From: Butyrivibrio sp. LC3010
Lineage (GTDB): Bacteria; Bacillota; Clostridia; Lachnospirales; Lachnospiraceae
Assembly (NCBI RefSeq): GCF_000424385.1
Contig: NZ_AUJU01000025.1
Coordinates: 1-64,000, forward strand
Direction: 5' to 3'
Length of the DNA stretch: 64,000 nucleotides
Part shown: one piece after another, positions 49,141 through 58,421 of the stretch
Numbering within the stretch: position 1 is the first letter of the stretch
Layout of the letters: every line of letters starts with the position of its first letter
Position numbers and translations under genes: made by a program
The notes under the pieces: generated by a model
The model's database searches: none
What the model was told of the DNA's origin: nothing
What the model saw: the letters and a program-made list of their open reading frames with translations, nothing else

Positions 49141-50331
49141 ATGGCTAAAGCTAAGTTTGACAGAAGCAAACCGCACGTAAACATTGGTACAATCGGACAC
49201 GTTGACCATGGTAAGACAACTCTTACAGCAGCTATTACAACTGTTCTTGCTGACAGAGGATTCAGCCCTGCTGTTGCTTTCGATCAGATCGATAAAGCAC
49301 CCGAAGAGAAAGAGCGTGGAATAACAATTAACTCTGCTCACATCGAGTATGAGACAGCTAACAGACACTATGCACACGTTGACTGCCCTGGCCACGCTGA
49401 CTATGTAAAGAACATGATCACTGGTGCAGCTCAGATGGATGGTTCTATCCTTGTTGTTGCTGCTACTGATGGTGTTATGGCTCAGACAAGAGAGCACGTT
49501 CTTCTTGCTCGTCAGGTTGGTGTTCCTTACATCATCGTATTCATGAATAAGTGTGATATGGTTGATGATCCTGAACTTCTTGACCTCGTTGAGATGGAGA
49601 TCAGAGACCTTCTTACAGAGTATGAGTTCCCTGGAGATGATATTCCGATCATCCGTGGTTCAGCTCTTAAGGCTCTTGAGGATCCTAAGTCTGAGTGGGG
49701 CGATAAGGTTATGGAACTTATGGATACAGTTGATTCATACATCCCTGAACCTACTCGTGAGACAGATAAGCCTTTCCTTATGCCTGTTGAGGACGTATTC
49801 ACAATCACAGGTCGTGGAACAGTTGCTACAGGTCGTGTAGAGAGAGGTCACCTCAACCTTAACGACGAAATCGAAATCGTTGGTATCAAGGAAGAGACAG
49901 CTAAGTCTGTATGTACTGGTATCGAGATGTTCCGTAAGACAATGGATTACTGCGAAGCTGGTGACAACGTTGGTCTTCTTCTTCGTGGTGTTGACCGTGA
50001 TGGTATCCAGAGAGGTCAGTGTATCACAAAGCCCGGCACAGTAACTTGCCACAAGAAGTTCACTGCTGAGGTTTACGTTCTTACAAAGGATGAAGGTGGA
50101 CGTCATACTCCTTTCTTCAACAACTACAGACCTCAGTTCTACTTCAGAACAACTGACGTTACAGGTGTTTGCAACCTTCCTGAAGGTACAGAAATGTGCA
50201 TGCCTGGTGACCACGTAACAATGAGTATCGAGCTTATCCACCCCATCGCTATGGAGCAGGGTCTTAAGTTCGCTATCCGTGAAGGTGGTAGAACAGTTGG
50301 TTCAGGCCGTGTTGCTACAATCGTTGAGTAA
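49141..50331 (+). CDS. tuf: Elongation factor Tu
   Basis: 396 residues. Delivers aminoacyl-tRNA to the ribosome. [14 protein letters not shown] (P-loop), [39 protein letters not shown] and the beta-barrel domains. AAGGAGG upstream. Confidence 0.98.
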   Translation: MAKAKFDRSKPHVNIGTIGHVDHGKTTLTAAITTVLADRGFSPAVAFDQIDKAPEEKERGITINSAHIEYETANRHYAHVDCPGHADYVKNMITGAAQMDGSILVVAATDGVMAQTREHVLLARQVGVPYIIVFMNKCDMVDDPELLDLVEMEIRDLLTEYEFPGDDIPIIRGSALKALEDPKSEWGDKVMELMDTVDSYIPEPTRETDKPFLMPVEDVFTITGRGTVATGRVERGHLNLNDEIEIVGIKEETAKSVCTGIEMFRKTMDYCEAGDNVGLLLRGVDRDGIQRGQCITKPGTVTCHKKFTAEVYVLTKDEGGRHTPFFNNYRPQFYFRTTDVTGVCNLPEGTEMCMPGDHVTMSIELIHPIAMEQGLKFAIREGGRTVGSGRVATIVE

Positions 50332-50350
50332 TCTTCACGCTAGCTTTGAG

Positions 50351-50482
50351 CTAAGCGCATAAAAGCCAATATAAACAGCCCGTCGTGCTTGCACGAATCG
50401 GGCTGTTTTTTATTGGCTTTTTAGGCATTCAGCGAATGCCGTGACCGAGATGGAGCGTAAGCGGAATCGAGGTTGCGCTTAG
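50351..50482 (+). terminator. Compound multi-helix terminator after tuf
   Basis: An outer stem CTAAGCGCA (50351-50359) pairs with TGCGCTTAG (50474-50482). Inside: the terminator AAAAGCCAATA/TATTGGCTTTT with ACAGCCCG/CGGGCTGT and CGTGC/GCACG (50361-50421), hairpin GGCATTC-AGC-GAATGCC (50424-50440), and ACC-GA-GAT-GGA-GC-GTAA-GC-GGA-ATC-GA-GGT (50444-50473). The layout parallels the element after rplL. Confidence 0.8.
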
Positions 50483-50492
50483 TGGATTTATG

Positions 50493-50526
50493 CAGCTTCC
50501 AGAGTATCTCTGAAAGCTGTTTTTTT
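50493..50526 (+). terminator. Additional terminator downstream of tuf
   Basis: CAGCTTCCAGAG pairs with CTCTGAAAGCTG (one mismatch) around TAT, followed by TTTTTTTG. Confidence 0.75.
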
Positions 50527-50576
50527 GTATACAATCTAGCCGAAAATGACCTTTGGCTCTAAAAATATGGATAAAT

Positions 50577-50701
50577 TCAGAGTCAAGCGAAAGTATTTCA
50601 AAATTCATATGTCGAGCTCGAACAAATGGATTTTGGAATACTTTCATTTGGCGGATATCTGCCAACGAGGAAACGATTTCGTTTCCGAGTCTTGACTCTG
50701 A
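50577..50701 (+). repeat. Multi-branched palindrome with GA-clamped hairpin
   Basis: An outer stem TCAGAGTCAAG pairs with CTTGACTCTGA (50577-50587/50691-50701). Three helices inside: a 20-bp stem (50589-50608 with 50626-50645; both mismatches are G-U), TTGGC/GCCAA (50648-50665), and AC-GA-GGAAACGA-TT-TCGTTTCC-GA-GT (50665-50690). It has the same order of parts as the element after rplL, including the shared AGTCAAG/CTTGACT outer stem. Confidence 0.8.
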
Positions 50702-50919
50702 TTATATTCAGTATTTATGCTCTTTTATAAAGAGGGGCGGTGCCAAAATGGAGACATGAAAATAGTATAAATCTATTATTCTTGTGCTTGTTTTTCAATA
50801 ATGATGATGGTAATCTTCTCTTAAGAAGAGAGCGAAAGCTTTCTGGGCTGGTCGAAAGACCCGGGTCCACCTATTGGCGGGTAAGACACCCGCTTTTCTC
50901 ATGCAATAAAGGGAGGGGT
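50702..50919 (+). promoter_or_regulatory. Structured leader candidate before the DUF3800 remnant
   Basis: AGAGAGC-GAAA-GCTTTCT (50827-50844) and GGTC-GAAA-GACC (50850-50861) are GNRA-capped hairpins. Then CCACC (50867-50871) can pair with GGCGG (50876-50880), competing with a terminator GCGGGT-AAGAC-ACCCGC-TTTT (50877-50897). The layout is that of a leader with antiterminator and terminator. I do not recognise the family. Confidence 0.55.
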
Positions 50920-51210
50920 ATGAAGGAATTAAGTATATTTGTAGACGAATCTAGAGATTTTGGTGAATACGGTCCCCATTCTCCGTTTTATATAATATCA
51001 ATGGTAATGCATGACCAAGTAGTTGATATCACTGATGATCTAGCTAAACTTGAAGCGCAGATGTAGTATTTAGGATTGCCGCATCATTGTGTGCATGCAG
51101 GACCAATAATTCGATCTGAGTATGAGTATAAAGAGTATACCGTAGAGAATAAAAGGAAAATTTTAAAAAATTTGATGATTTTCAGCAGGCTGATATAATT
51201 ATTTCGTGGG
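50920..51210 (+). pseudogene. Broken DUF3800-family gene fragment
   Basis: It starts with MKELSIFVDESRDFGEYG, the typical N-terminus of DUF3800 (RNase H-like) proteins, with GGGAGGGG upstream. An in-frame TAG at 51064-51066 interrupts it; the frame continues as LPHHCVHAGPIIRSEYEYKEY, also DUF3800-like. A frameshift near 51180 moves FQQADIII to another frame, and the C-terminal two thirds are missing. The function of the intact family is unclear, often near mobile elements. The remaining 51211-51324 shows no gene. Confidence 0.75.
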
Positions 51211-51324
51211 GAGTTGCATTAGGGAAGGTATGAAAAGAAGAAACGTTATTGTGGGATTTCAATCTGTCATGTGCGTTTTGTCTGCATGTGCTTTTTCAAA
51301 AAATACAACTAAAGGAATGTAATA

Positions 51325-52392
51325 ATGTTAATGACAATATGGTCTATACTCAGACTTGTAATTTTTATGTTCACAGTACCTATGTGCATAGGACAACTGT
51401 TCAAATTTATTTTGAAAAAAGAACTTAGAACTCCGGGGATTACTTTCTTACTTGGATTTTTTGTCTACTCAGGGATTATTCAGATAATATCCATCTTATG
51501 TATTATGACAATTGCGAGTAAGCCTCATGCTTTTGAAACTTGTTTCAAATGGAGTCTTTTTGTGGTACTGCTTTTTTCTGTAGCAGGTATTTTCAGATTT
51601 GATAAGACTATGTTTAAAAAGCCTGATATAAAGGGACTTAGTATAGATACCAAGATCTTTTATGGAATATTCTTTGCACTTGTAGTGTTCCAAATGGTAA
51701 TGGCGATTGTAACCAGAATATTTGACGGAGACAATTCGTATTATGTCACTCAGTCTGTAATCGCACAAAAAATGGGAGCAATGTATACTGTAGATCCTAA
51801 TAAAGGCGGAAGCATTATGCTTGATGGGAGGCATGCGCTTGCGGCTATTCCAATGTGGATAGCGTTTATTGCAAAAGCTGCAACTGTACATTCTACAATC
51901 GTTGCGTATACTGCTTGGCCGATTCTGATCATTCCGTTGGCATATTTTATTTATCACGAGATAGCTAAAGTGCTGTTTGCGGATAATATCGCGTTGAGAC
52001 CGATTTTCATGATCATTGTCAATATGCTTATGATCTTTGGAAATATATCGATCTATACTCCGGCGACATTCTTTCTGATGAGAACCTGGCAGGGAAAGTC
52101 CATGCTTACAAGTATTGCCTTTCCAACTATCCTGTTGATTTTTTTATGGATGTTTAAGGAAACGGGCGGAGAAGGAAATCTTTCGCTACGAGCTTCTTTC
52201 TGGGGACTGTTGGCAATGGTGAACATGTTTTCAGGAATGTGTTCAGAAATGGGAGTTGTGTTCGGGGCTGGACTTGTTATGTTGCTAACACTTGTTCTAC
52301 TGTATTCATCAAAGCGAGTGACAGTTCTTTTAGGAGCATTTTGCTGTCTTATTCCAAATATTATTTATGTTGTGCTATATAAGCTTATGTGA
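51325..52392 (+). CDS. Multi-spanning membrane protein, N-terminal part of a probably split gene (DUF6077-like)
   Basis: 355 residues with about 9 hydrophobic helices and an extracellular loop carrying DGDNSYYVTQSVIAQKMG. It resembles large Lachnospiraceae membrane proteins annotated as DUF6077-like; I cannot assign a function. The frame ends in LYKLM at a TGA where an 87-bp tandem repeat begins. The next frame (52580) continues with helices and an extracytoplasmic tail that would fit the same protein, so this is probably the 5' half of an interrupted gene. Weak AAAGGA ribosome site. Confidence 0.6.
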   Translation: MLMTIWSILRLVIFMFTVPMCIGQLFKFILKKELRTPGITFLLGFFVYSGIIQIISILCIMTIASKPHAFETCFKWSLFVVLLFSVAGIFRFDKTMFKKPDIKGLSIDTKIFYGIFFALVVFQMVMAIVTRIFDGDNSYYVTQSVIAQKMGAMYTVDPNKGGSIMLDGRHALAAIPMWIAFIAKAATVHSTIVAYTAWPILIIPLAYFIYHEIAKVLFADNIALRPIFMIIVNMLMIFGNISIYTPATFFLMRTWQGKSMLTSIAFPTILLIFLWMFKETGGEGNLSLRASFWGLLAMVNMFSGMCSEMGVVFGAGLVMLLTLVLLYSSKRVTVLLGAFCCLIPNIIYVVLYKLM

Positions 52393-52550
52393 GGAGGAAC
52401 CATCATGACGAAGTCATGATTCGGAATGGTTCCGACCGATAGGGCAGGATTACGAAGTAATCGTGCCAATACACAAAGAGGAGGAACCATCATGACGAAG
52501 TCATGATTCGGAATGGTTCCGACCGATAGGGCAGGATTACGAAATAATCC
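52391..52550 (+). repeat. Two tandem 87-bp structured repeats
   Basis: Unit starts GAGGAGGAACC at 52391 and 52478. Each holds GA-GGAACCAT enclosing CATGAC-GAA-GTCATG, then ATGGTTCC-GA, and a second hairpin of the type GGATTAC-GAA-GTAATC. In unit 2 the second hairpin gains a G-C pair that unit 1 lacks. The repeats lie between the two halves of a membrane protein. Confidence 0.8.
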
Positions 52551-52579
52551 TGCTGATAAATATTTTACGAGGATGATAT

Positions 52580-53434
52580 ATGTACGGAATTTTTAGGGAA
52601 TGTCTAGTCGATCTTCAGAGATATGGTGGACTGGGAAACGGAAGTTTCTGGATAATTTTTTGGCTTCTTTTATTGATATCATCGTTTTATCTTATAGTAA
52701 AAGAATCTGATGTAAGAAAGAAAATCATATTTGGAGTAATGCCGTTTGTGGTAGTTGCAGGATTTCTTTTTCCTGTAACAAAGAAGCTGTATGTTAAAGT
52801 GGTAAGAATTGAAAATGCCAATACATATTACAGAATTTTATGGATCATCCCAATGTATGTAACTATTGCTTACGCATTTACCAAGTTTATTGGTAGCCTT
52901 AATAACACTGTAAAAAAGCGTATTGCAGTTGGTGTTGCAGCTGTGGTTATTGCAGTCACGGGTTCATGTGTATATTTAAATGAACATGTATATATGGCGG
53001 AAAATATGTATCATCTGCCACAAAATGTTATAGATATATGTGACAGGATAAAACCAACAGAGGATGAAGGAACAGTAAGAGCTGCGTTTACTCCGGAACT
53101 GGTCTACTTTGTAAGGCAATATGCTCCCAATATATTGATGCCTTACGGAAGAGATTATGTTGATCATAATTATTACGCCGGAGTTCTTAAATTGATGAAT
53201 GAAGAAGGAGAAATGGAAACCCAAGAGCTTTTGTATTATACAAGAGTGGATCTGGACAGATATATAATTCTTCCTACTGATAAAAAAATGGATGAAGACA
53301 TAACACTTTTTGATGTGAAGCTCGCCTGTACTATAGACGGATATAATATCTATGAAGATATCCTGATAAGTGAGAACAGGGAAAAAGAAAGAGAACATTA
53401 CGTCAATGCAAGAATAGACATGTATGGAGAATAA
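52580..53434 (+). CDS. Membrane protein, C-terminal part of a probably split gene
   Basis: 284 residues. Three to four transmembrane helices in the first 140 residues (WIIFWLLLLISSFYLIV; IIFGVMPFVVVAGFLFPV; ILWIIPMYVTIAYAF; IAVGVAAVVIAVTGSCVYL), then a soluble extracytoplasmic domain of about 140 residues. No domain is recognised in the tail. ACGAGGATGATAT gives an acceptable ribosome site, so it might be translated on its own, but it most likely formed one gene with 51325-52392. Confidence 0.5.
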   Translation: MYGIFRECLVDLQRYGGLGNGSFWIIFWLLLLISSFYLIVKESDVRKKIIFGVMPFVVVAGFLFPVTKKLYVKVVRIENANTYYRILWIIPMYVTIAYAFTKFIGSLNNTVKKRIAVGVAAVVIAVTGSCVYLNEHVYMAENMYHLPQNVIDICDRIKPTEDEGTVRAAFTPELVYFVRQYAPNILMPYGRDYVDHNYYAGVLKLMNEEGEMETQELLYYTRVDLDRYIILPTDKKMDEDITLFDVKLACTIDGYNIYEDILISENREKEREHYVNARIDMYGE

Positions 53435-54016
53435 ATCAGATCAGTTACTTAATTCTGTTCTGCAAATGTTGACTGGCAGCTATACTACGTGGTCTTAGAG
53501 GAAGCACAGGCTTATCTCGATGATATGCAGGAATTGGATAAAACAATAGAGAATATTCAGAGTAGGGCAAATATCTATGTTGCGGAGCGTGGTGGTATGT
53601 GATTCTGTCTGCAGAGGTTATAAATACATATAATGTAAAATGCGATATGTTGTGCGGAGGAATATGTGCTATGAGAAGATCATTAGAGATAATAAGCTAA
53701 TAATGCTATTAGTAGGAACGGCAATTATTAGTGTGGCCTTCGGCAGTAAAAAGGATAGTATTGCTAAGCCGGAAACTATAGTGATTGAATATGAGAATAA
53801 TAAGAATGTTGGGGGAGAGTGTGTAAGTGATTTTATTTTACCAAAAGCTGGATGGTTTTCAATGATATATTCTTCATAATAATGATTATCTGCAACAAAT
53901 GATGCGATTGAAGGCAACTTTCTGCATGGATATAGTGGAATATGAGATGTCACGTAAAGTCAAGGCTTCCGAGAGTTTTCTCTGGAGCCTTTTCTACATG
54001 TTTATAAATTATGATA
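53435..54016 (+). other. Degraded region with short coding remnants
   Basis: A frame from about 53475 to 53601 reads DWQLYYVVLEEAQAYLDDM and then an ELDKTIENIQSRANIYVAERGGM end, but has no start and an upstream stop; it looks like the tail of a lost gene. An ORF at 53640-53879 (79 residues, one hydrophobic helix) is not convincing. A terminator AAGGCTTCCGAGAG/CTCTGGAGCCTT (53962-53991, two bulges) with TTTTC ends the stretch. Confidence 0.5.
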
Positions 54017-54045
54017 TTGTAATGTGAGATACGGTATGTTAGCAT
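54017..54045 (+). promoter_or_regulatory. Promoter of the efflux-gene leader
   Basis: TTGTAA (54017-54022), a 17-bp spacer and TAGCAT (54040-54045). It would start transcription near 54052, giving a leader of about 320 nt. Confidence 0.55.
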
Positions 54046-54077
54046 AAAGCAAGCAGCGAATTCACAAGGGAGAGACA

Positions 54078-54089
54078 ATGAGCATTTGA
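54078..54089 (+). CDS. Three-codon upstream ORF (Met-Ser-Ile) in the efflux leader
   Basis: ATG AGC ATT TGA preceded by AAGGGAGAG at ideal spacing. Very short upstream ORFs sense ribosome stalling in leaders of several antibiotic-resistance genes. That this one is translated is inferred from the ribosome site and the hairpins that follow. Confidence 0.5.
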   Translation: MSI

Positions 54090-54123
54090 TAATTTGATTT
54101 AAGAACACTTACATTATGAACAG

Positions 54124-54334
54124 AGCATGTGTCTGGAGCTATTCAAGCAAGGGGAACATGCTGTTATAAGCGTGTATGAAGATGATATACGCTTTTGATT
54201 TTGTCTAGAGAGAAGCTTTAGGCGTATTTTTTGTGTACTCTTAAATTAGATTATCGAGCATTTTCTTTGCCTGTTTTATATAGGAATTGATTAGTATGAG
54301 TCTATTTTTGTGTACACAAGAATAGACTTTTTTT
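54124..54334 (+). promoter_or_regulatory. Attenuator with alternative hairpins before the efflux gene
   Basis: AGCATGT/ACATGCT (54124-54162) is followed by AAGCGTGTAT (54168-54177) pairing with ATATACGCTT (54185-54194). The same ATACGCTT can instead pair with AGGCGTAT (54220-54227), followed by TTTTT, forming a terminator. A second terminator is a near-perfect palindrome GTCTATTTTTGTG/TACACAAGAATAGAC with seven T (54300-54334). Mutually exclusive pairings are the hallmark of attenuation. Confidence 0.65.
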
Positions 54335-54370
54335 GTGCAAAGCAACTTGATATTATTACCGGAGGAAGAT

Positions 54371-55636
54371 ATGGAAAAAGATAACAATACTAATTCAAAT
54401 CCCTTGTGGACCAGGGATTTTACAATAATCACACTTGGAAGTGTGGTATCTATGTTTGGAAATGGTATGGCAGGATTTGCCATGAGTCTGATGGTACTTG
54501 ATTATACCGGATCTACGATGCTGTATGCGATATATCTGTCAATGTATACGATTCCGCAGCTGATAATGCCAATTATATCCGGCGCAATACTGGACAGATT
54601 TTCAAGAAAAAAGATGATATATACATTGGACTATGCGATGTCAGTGATATACATTATTGTAGCTATAGCTATCTGGAGAGGACTGTTTAACTTTCCATTG
54701 TTTGCAGTTATGACATTTTTACTTGGGTGCATCAGCAGCATATATATGGTGGCCTATGACAGTTTTTATCCACTTCTTATAACAAAGGGCAATTATTCAA
54801 AGGCCTATTCCATAGCAAGTGTTCTTGAGACCTTGTCGCAGTTTATGGTGCCCCTTGCGACATTTTTCTACAATCTTGTGGGAATTGCTCCGCTTATGAT
54901 TGTAAACGGCATAAGCTTTTTTATTGCTGCATCATTGGAAATGCAGATACAGACTGAAGAGAAATATATAGAAAAACAAAGAGCCGAAATTACAGATCAG
55001 AATCTGGGGAAAATAGCCAGAGTTTTAACTGATATAAGAGAGGGCTTTAAATATCTTATTTCTGAAAAAGGACTGAGGGCTATAGCGATCTATTTCCTTT
55101 TTAGTGCCATGGCAGGAGGTGCCATGAATGTTATAGGGCTTCCGTATTTTAAGAGTAACTATAATTACGGAGAGTATATATTCATCGCAGTATTCGGCAT
55201 GAGCTTTGTGGGAAGAGCAGTAGGAGGATTATATCACTACAGGCACAGGTTACCTGCAAGATATAAATATTCAATTGCGCTTTTTGTCTATGTAATGATT
55301 GGTATATTTGAAGGAGCTTTCCTGTATCTGCCATTTTATATAGCGATGCTACTAAGCTTTATGGTTGGAATCCTAGGTGTTACCAGCTATACCATCAGAA
55401 TATCATCCACTCAGAGCTATGTTCCTGATGAAAAGAAGGGAAGATTCAATGGAGCTTTTCAGGTACTTAGCACATCCGGAGCCTTGGTGGCAGAGCTCTC
55501 AGCAGGTGCACTTAGCATGTTCATGGGACAAAGGGAAATAGTTCTTTTATTTGAGGTTTTGGGAGTTGCTGCGGCGCTGATACTTATTGGCGGAAATAAA
55601 AAGTATGTGGAGAAGATTTATAACAGAAATATGTAA
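54371..55636 (+). CDS. Major facilitator superfamily efflux transporter
   Basis: 421 residues, about 12 transmembrane helices. MFS features: GNGMAGFAMSLMVLDYTGS in helix 1, the A-motif-like GAILDRFSRKKMIY between helices 2 and 3, and a second-half equivalent GRAVGGLYHYRHRL. Family resemblance is to drug efflux permeases of the MFS_3/Mef kind, so export of an antibiotic is plausible but not proven. The GGAGGA site supports the ATG at 54371 over an in-frame ATG at 54335. Its leader looks like an antibiotic-responsive attenuator. Confidence 0.8.
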   Translation: MEKDNNTNSNPLWTRDFTIITLGSVVSMFGNGMAGFAMSLMVLDYTGSTMLYAIYLSMYTIPQLIMPIISGAILDRFSRKKMIYTLDYAMSVIYIIVAIAIWRGLFNFPLFAVMTFLLGCISSIYMVAYDSFYPLLITKGNYSKAYSIASVLETLSQFMVPLATFFYNLVGIAPLMIVNGISFFIAASLEMQIQTEEKYIEKQRAEITDQNLGKIARVLTDIREGFKYLISEKGLRAIAIYFLFSAMAGGAMNVIGLPYFKSNYNYGEYIFIAVFGMSFVGRAVGGLYHYRHRLPARYKYSIALFVYVMIGIFEGAFLYLPFYIAMLLSFMVGILGVTSYTIRISSTQSYVPDEKKGRFNGAFQVLSTSGALVAELSAGALSMFMGQREIVLLFEVLGVAAALILIGGNKKYVEKIYNRNM

Positions 55637-55755
55637 TAGCAAATTTTTTTTTCCAAGGCTCGTAGTAGCTATTATAATAATATATGTAGTTATTTAGTTG
55701 TGTGACCGAAAAGTAATACTCTTTATATCGATAAAAAAATATTGATGAGGAGAAT

Positions 55756-56112
55756 TTGCATGGAAAAAAGGAAGCCAAAAGAGATAACATACTTCTTAAG
55801 ATTGAGAAGTTTTGCGATAAGTTGCCACAACCGGCTATTTTATTCATGGTGTTATTTGTGATTACAGCTGTTTTTTCATTGCTTTTCTCGGTATTCAATG
55901 TAAAGGTTATCAATCCGACCTCAATGGAGGAAATTTATGTCAGAAATTTTTTCACCAAAGAGGGGATGTATTGGCTTTTGGAAAACATGATAACTAACTT
56001 CATCTCGTTTCCGCCTCTTGGAATTGTGCTTGTCATGTCTGTGGCAGTTGGCTTTTGTGAGGAATCAGGGCTAAAAAATATAATGAGAATCTTGTCAGTA
56101 ATTGTACGGTAA
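55756..56112 (+). pseudogene. N-terminal fragment of an AbgT-family transporter
   Basis: The 118-codon frame reads LLKIEKFCDKLPQPAILFMVLF, NFISFPPLGIVLVMSVAVG and FCEESGLKNIMRIL, matching the start of AbgT (p-aminobenzoyl-glutamate) transporters of about 500 residues. It ends after the second helix. The natural ATG at 55760 is out of frame, consistent with a slip in an A run; the open frame uses a TTG at 55756. About three quarters of the gene is gone. Confidence 0.7.
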
Positions 56113-56129
56113 TTTGAAAGGAGATCTAA

Positions 56130-56642
56130 ATGGAGTTTAGTGAAGTAGTAAAGGATAGATATTCCTGTAAGAAATATGATGGTAGAAAAGTTGATAAGGA
56201 CAGCCTTCAGAAGATTCTGGAAGCGGGAAGGGTAGCACCTACAGCCAAGAATCTGCAGGAACAGCGCATTTATGTAATTGAGTCAGAGGAGGCTCTGGCA
56301 AAGATTGACAGTGCAACAGCTTGCAGATATGGTGCTTCAACTGTGGTTGCAGTAGCTTTTGATAAGAATAATGTTTTCACTTATCCGGGCGGAAAAAGAG
56401 ATTCCGGAATTGAAGATGCTACAATCGTAGCAACACATATGATTCTTGCAGCATATAATGAAGGTGTTGATAGCTGCTGGATCAATTTATTTGATCCTGA
56501 TAAGCTGGCTGAGGCGCTTGGACTTCCTGAAAATGAGGAAATCCTTATGTTGATGGATCTTGGCTATGCAGCTGGAGGGGCAGGTCCTTTGGAAAACCAC
56601 TCAAGAAGAAAAGAGCTTTCTGAGACAGTTAGCTATCTGTAA
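56130..56642 (+). CDS. Nitroreductase-family flavoprotein
   Basis: 170 residues, a compact nitroreductase fold expected to bind FMN and use NAD(P)H. Motifs: RYSCKKYDGRKV (FMN phosphate-binding Arg/Ser), EAGRVAPTAKNLQEQRIYVI, DATIVATHMILAAYNEGVDSCWI and LMDLGYAA. The physiological substrate cannot be told. AAAGGAG site; 17 bp after the AbgT remnant. Confidence 0.9.
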   Translation: MEFSEVVKDRYSCKKYDGRKVDKDSLQKILEAGRVAPTAKNLQEQRIYVIESEEALAKIDSATACRYGASTVVAVAFDKNNVFTYPGGKRDSGIEDATIVATHMILAAYNEGVDSCWINLFDPDKLAEALGLPENEEILMLMDLGYAAGGAGPLENHSRRKELSETVSYL

Positions 56643-56659
56643 AAATAATAGTAAATTAA

Positions 56660-56705
56660 AAGGAACATATAACCTTTACATTGAGGATATATGTTCCTTA
56701 TTTTG
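56660..56705 (+). terminator. Terminator after the nitroreductase gene
   Basis: AAGGAACATATA pairs perfectly with TATATGTTCCTT, then ATTTTG. It lies between convergent genes; the minus-strand side is A-rich and may serve the aldo/keto reductase gene too. Confidence 0.85.
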
Positions 56706-56814
56706 CAGAGTCCTTAGCAAGGTTTTTCAAGCCTGATATGCTAATACCCTATTTCTTTAAATACTTTATCCATGAAACACATCTTTCTTATGCAAAACCT
56801 CTTTAGCGTCTTGT

Positions 56815-57960
56815 CTATTTTCCAAACTGCTGAGCAACCAGCTCAAGATTTTTCCTAATGGGAAGATGCTGAGGACATATGTTCTCGCACTTGCCACATT
56901 TTATGCAATCGCTCGCTTTACCGTAAACCTCTGTAAGTCTGTTATAGTATCCAGCCTGGGGAGTGAAGCCTTTTCCTGCATACTCCTGCTTTTCAAGATT
57001 ATATAGTGAGAAATACTTCGGTATCGGTATGTTTTTAGGGCATCCATCAACGCAGTATGCACAAGCTGTGCAGGGTATTGCTATACTTGAGTTGATGATT
57101 TCGGTTGCCTTGTCTATTATCTCAAGTTCTTCAGGATTAAGTGGCACAAAGTCCTTCATGTATCCGGTATTATCCCGCATCATATCCATATTGCCCATTC
57201 CGGAAAGAACCATCTTAACACCCGGCTGACTTGCGGCGAATCTGATTGCCCAGGATGCTACTGATCTGTCAGGAGCATAACTCTTAAATAATTGCTCTAC
57301 CTCAGGAACTACATTTGCAAGTGTTCCGCCCTTTACAGGCTCCATGACAACGACAGGCTTGCCATGCTTTTCACAGACTTCGTAACACTTCTTTGACTGA
57401 ATGGCCTCACTGTTCCAGTCGAGATAATTTAACTGAAGCTGTACGAACTCGACTTCGGGATGCTCTGTGAGAATCCTGTCAAGAAGATCGGCCCTGTCAT
57501 GATAAGAAAATCCCATATGTTTTACATAGCCTGCCTTCTTCTTATCTGATAGCCACTCGAAACATCCAAGTTTTGTATATTTTTTATAATGATCTTCACC
57601 GAGATCATGAAGAAGATAATAGTCAAAATAATCGGTTCTTGTCTTTTTTATCTGGGCTTCGAATATCTTTTCCATTTCATCTTCGTTATTGAAAAAGCCG
57701 CCATGAAGCTTGGTCGCAAGGGTGAAGGTGTCTCTCTTATGCCTGCTGGTAAGAGCTTCGCCGACAGCATCCTCGCTTTTAAATCCGCAGTACATCCATG
57801 CGGTATCAAAATATGTAAAGCCCTGATCGATGAAATAATCCACCATTTCCTTAGTGGTTTCGATATCTATGTTACCGAATTCTGAAGTTGTAGAGATTTC
57901 AGGTAATCTCATCAAACCAAAACCCAACTTCTTTGGTGAATCTGAAAAAGCAAAATCCAT
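56815..57960 (-). CDS. Aldo/keto reductase with C-terminal 4Fe-4S ferredoxin domain
   Basis: 381 residues. The N-terminal about 290 residues are an aldo/keto reductase barrel ([47 protein letters not shown] with catalytic-type residues). A ferredoxin-like domain carries two cysteine clusters: [18 protein letters not shown] and [17 protein letters not shown]. It probably couples NAD(P)H-type reduction to iron-sulphur electron transfer; the substrate is unknown. GGAGG supports the ATG at 57960; a 12-codon extension upstream is unlikely. Confidence 0.9.
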   Translation of the reverse strand: MDFAFSDSPKKLGFGLMRLPEISTTSEFGNIDIETTKEMVDYFIDQGFTYFDTAWMYCGFKSEDAVGEALTSRHKRDTFTLATKLHGGFFNNEDEMEKIFEAQIKKTRTDYFDYYLLHDLGEDHYKKYTKLGCFEWLSDKKKAGYVKHMGFSYHDRADLLDRILTEHPEVEFVQLQLNYLDWNSEAIQSKKCYEVCEKHGKPVVVMEPVKGGTLANVVPEVEQLFKSYAPDRSVASWAIRFAASQPGVKMVLSGMGNMDMMRDNTGYMKDFVPLNPEELEIIDKATEIINSSIAIPCTACAYCVDGCPKNIPIPKYFSLYNLEKQEYAGKGFTPQAGYYNRLTEVYGKASDCIKCGKCENICPQHLPIRKNLELVAQQFGK

Positions 57961-58421
57961 AGCGTAATACCTCCTTAGAACACACTGTATTTTCAAAAGA
58001 AATGTGATATCTGCAGATTCACGAATTCTAGAGAAAATTCAGGAATCTGTGTAATAATAGTCTACAAAAAATTGATAAAGAATTTCAATAGAGTTTTTGC
58101 TTCTAAAAATGAAATTTTCTTAAATAATTTCCATGTATGACATGGTGTTTTGATAGTGTGAAATAACCCTTTTTATTTTTGAGAAAAACAGGAATCTTTC
58201 CTGTTTTGTACCGGAATTATTACAAGGATTGCTGAATTAAAGAAATAAAAAACAGTTAGCAGCCTTTACATTAAAGCGTAAAATCAGTAATCTTGATAGG
58301 GATATAGCATATAGTAGATGCATTAGCTATAGCAAGATTTATGGGTGAAATGATGACTGTTAATCAGGCTGGAATTTGGCCCTGCTATTAAAAAAAACGA
58401 TATACTAAGGAAGGTAGTTAT
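57961..58421. other. AT-rich gap with a hairpin between divergent genes
   Basis: Promoters for the two divergent genes must lie here, but no clear consensus pair stands out. The hairpin AAAACAGGA/TCCTGTTTT (58185-58207) is the only structure seen. Confidence 0.5.

Noticed and set aside
50553-50759. 68-codon frame downstream of tuf
   Set aside because: It falls entirely within the multi-branched palindrome and has no ribosome site.
53640-53879. 79-codon frame in the degraded region
   Set aside because: Weak start context, no recognisable domain and neighbouring remnants; kept only as part of the degraded-region note.
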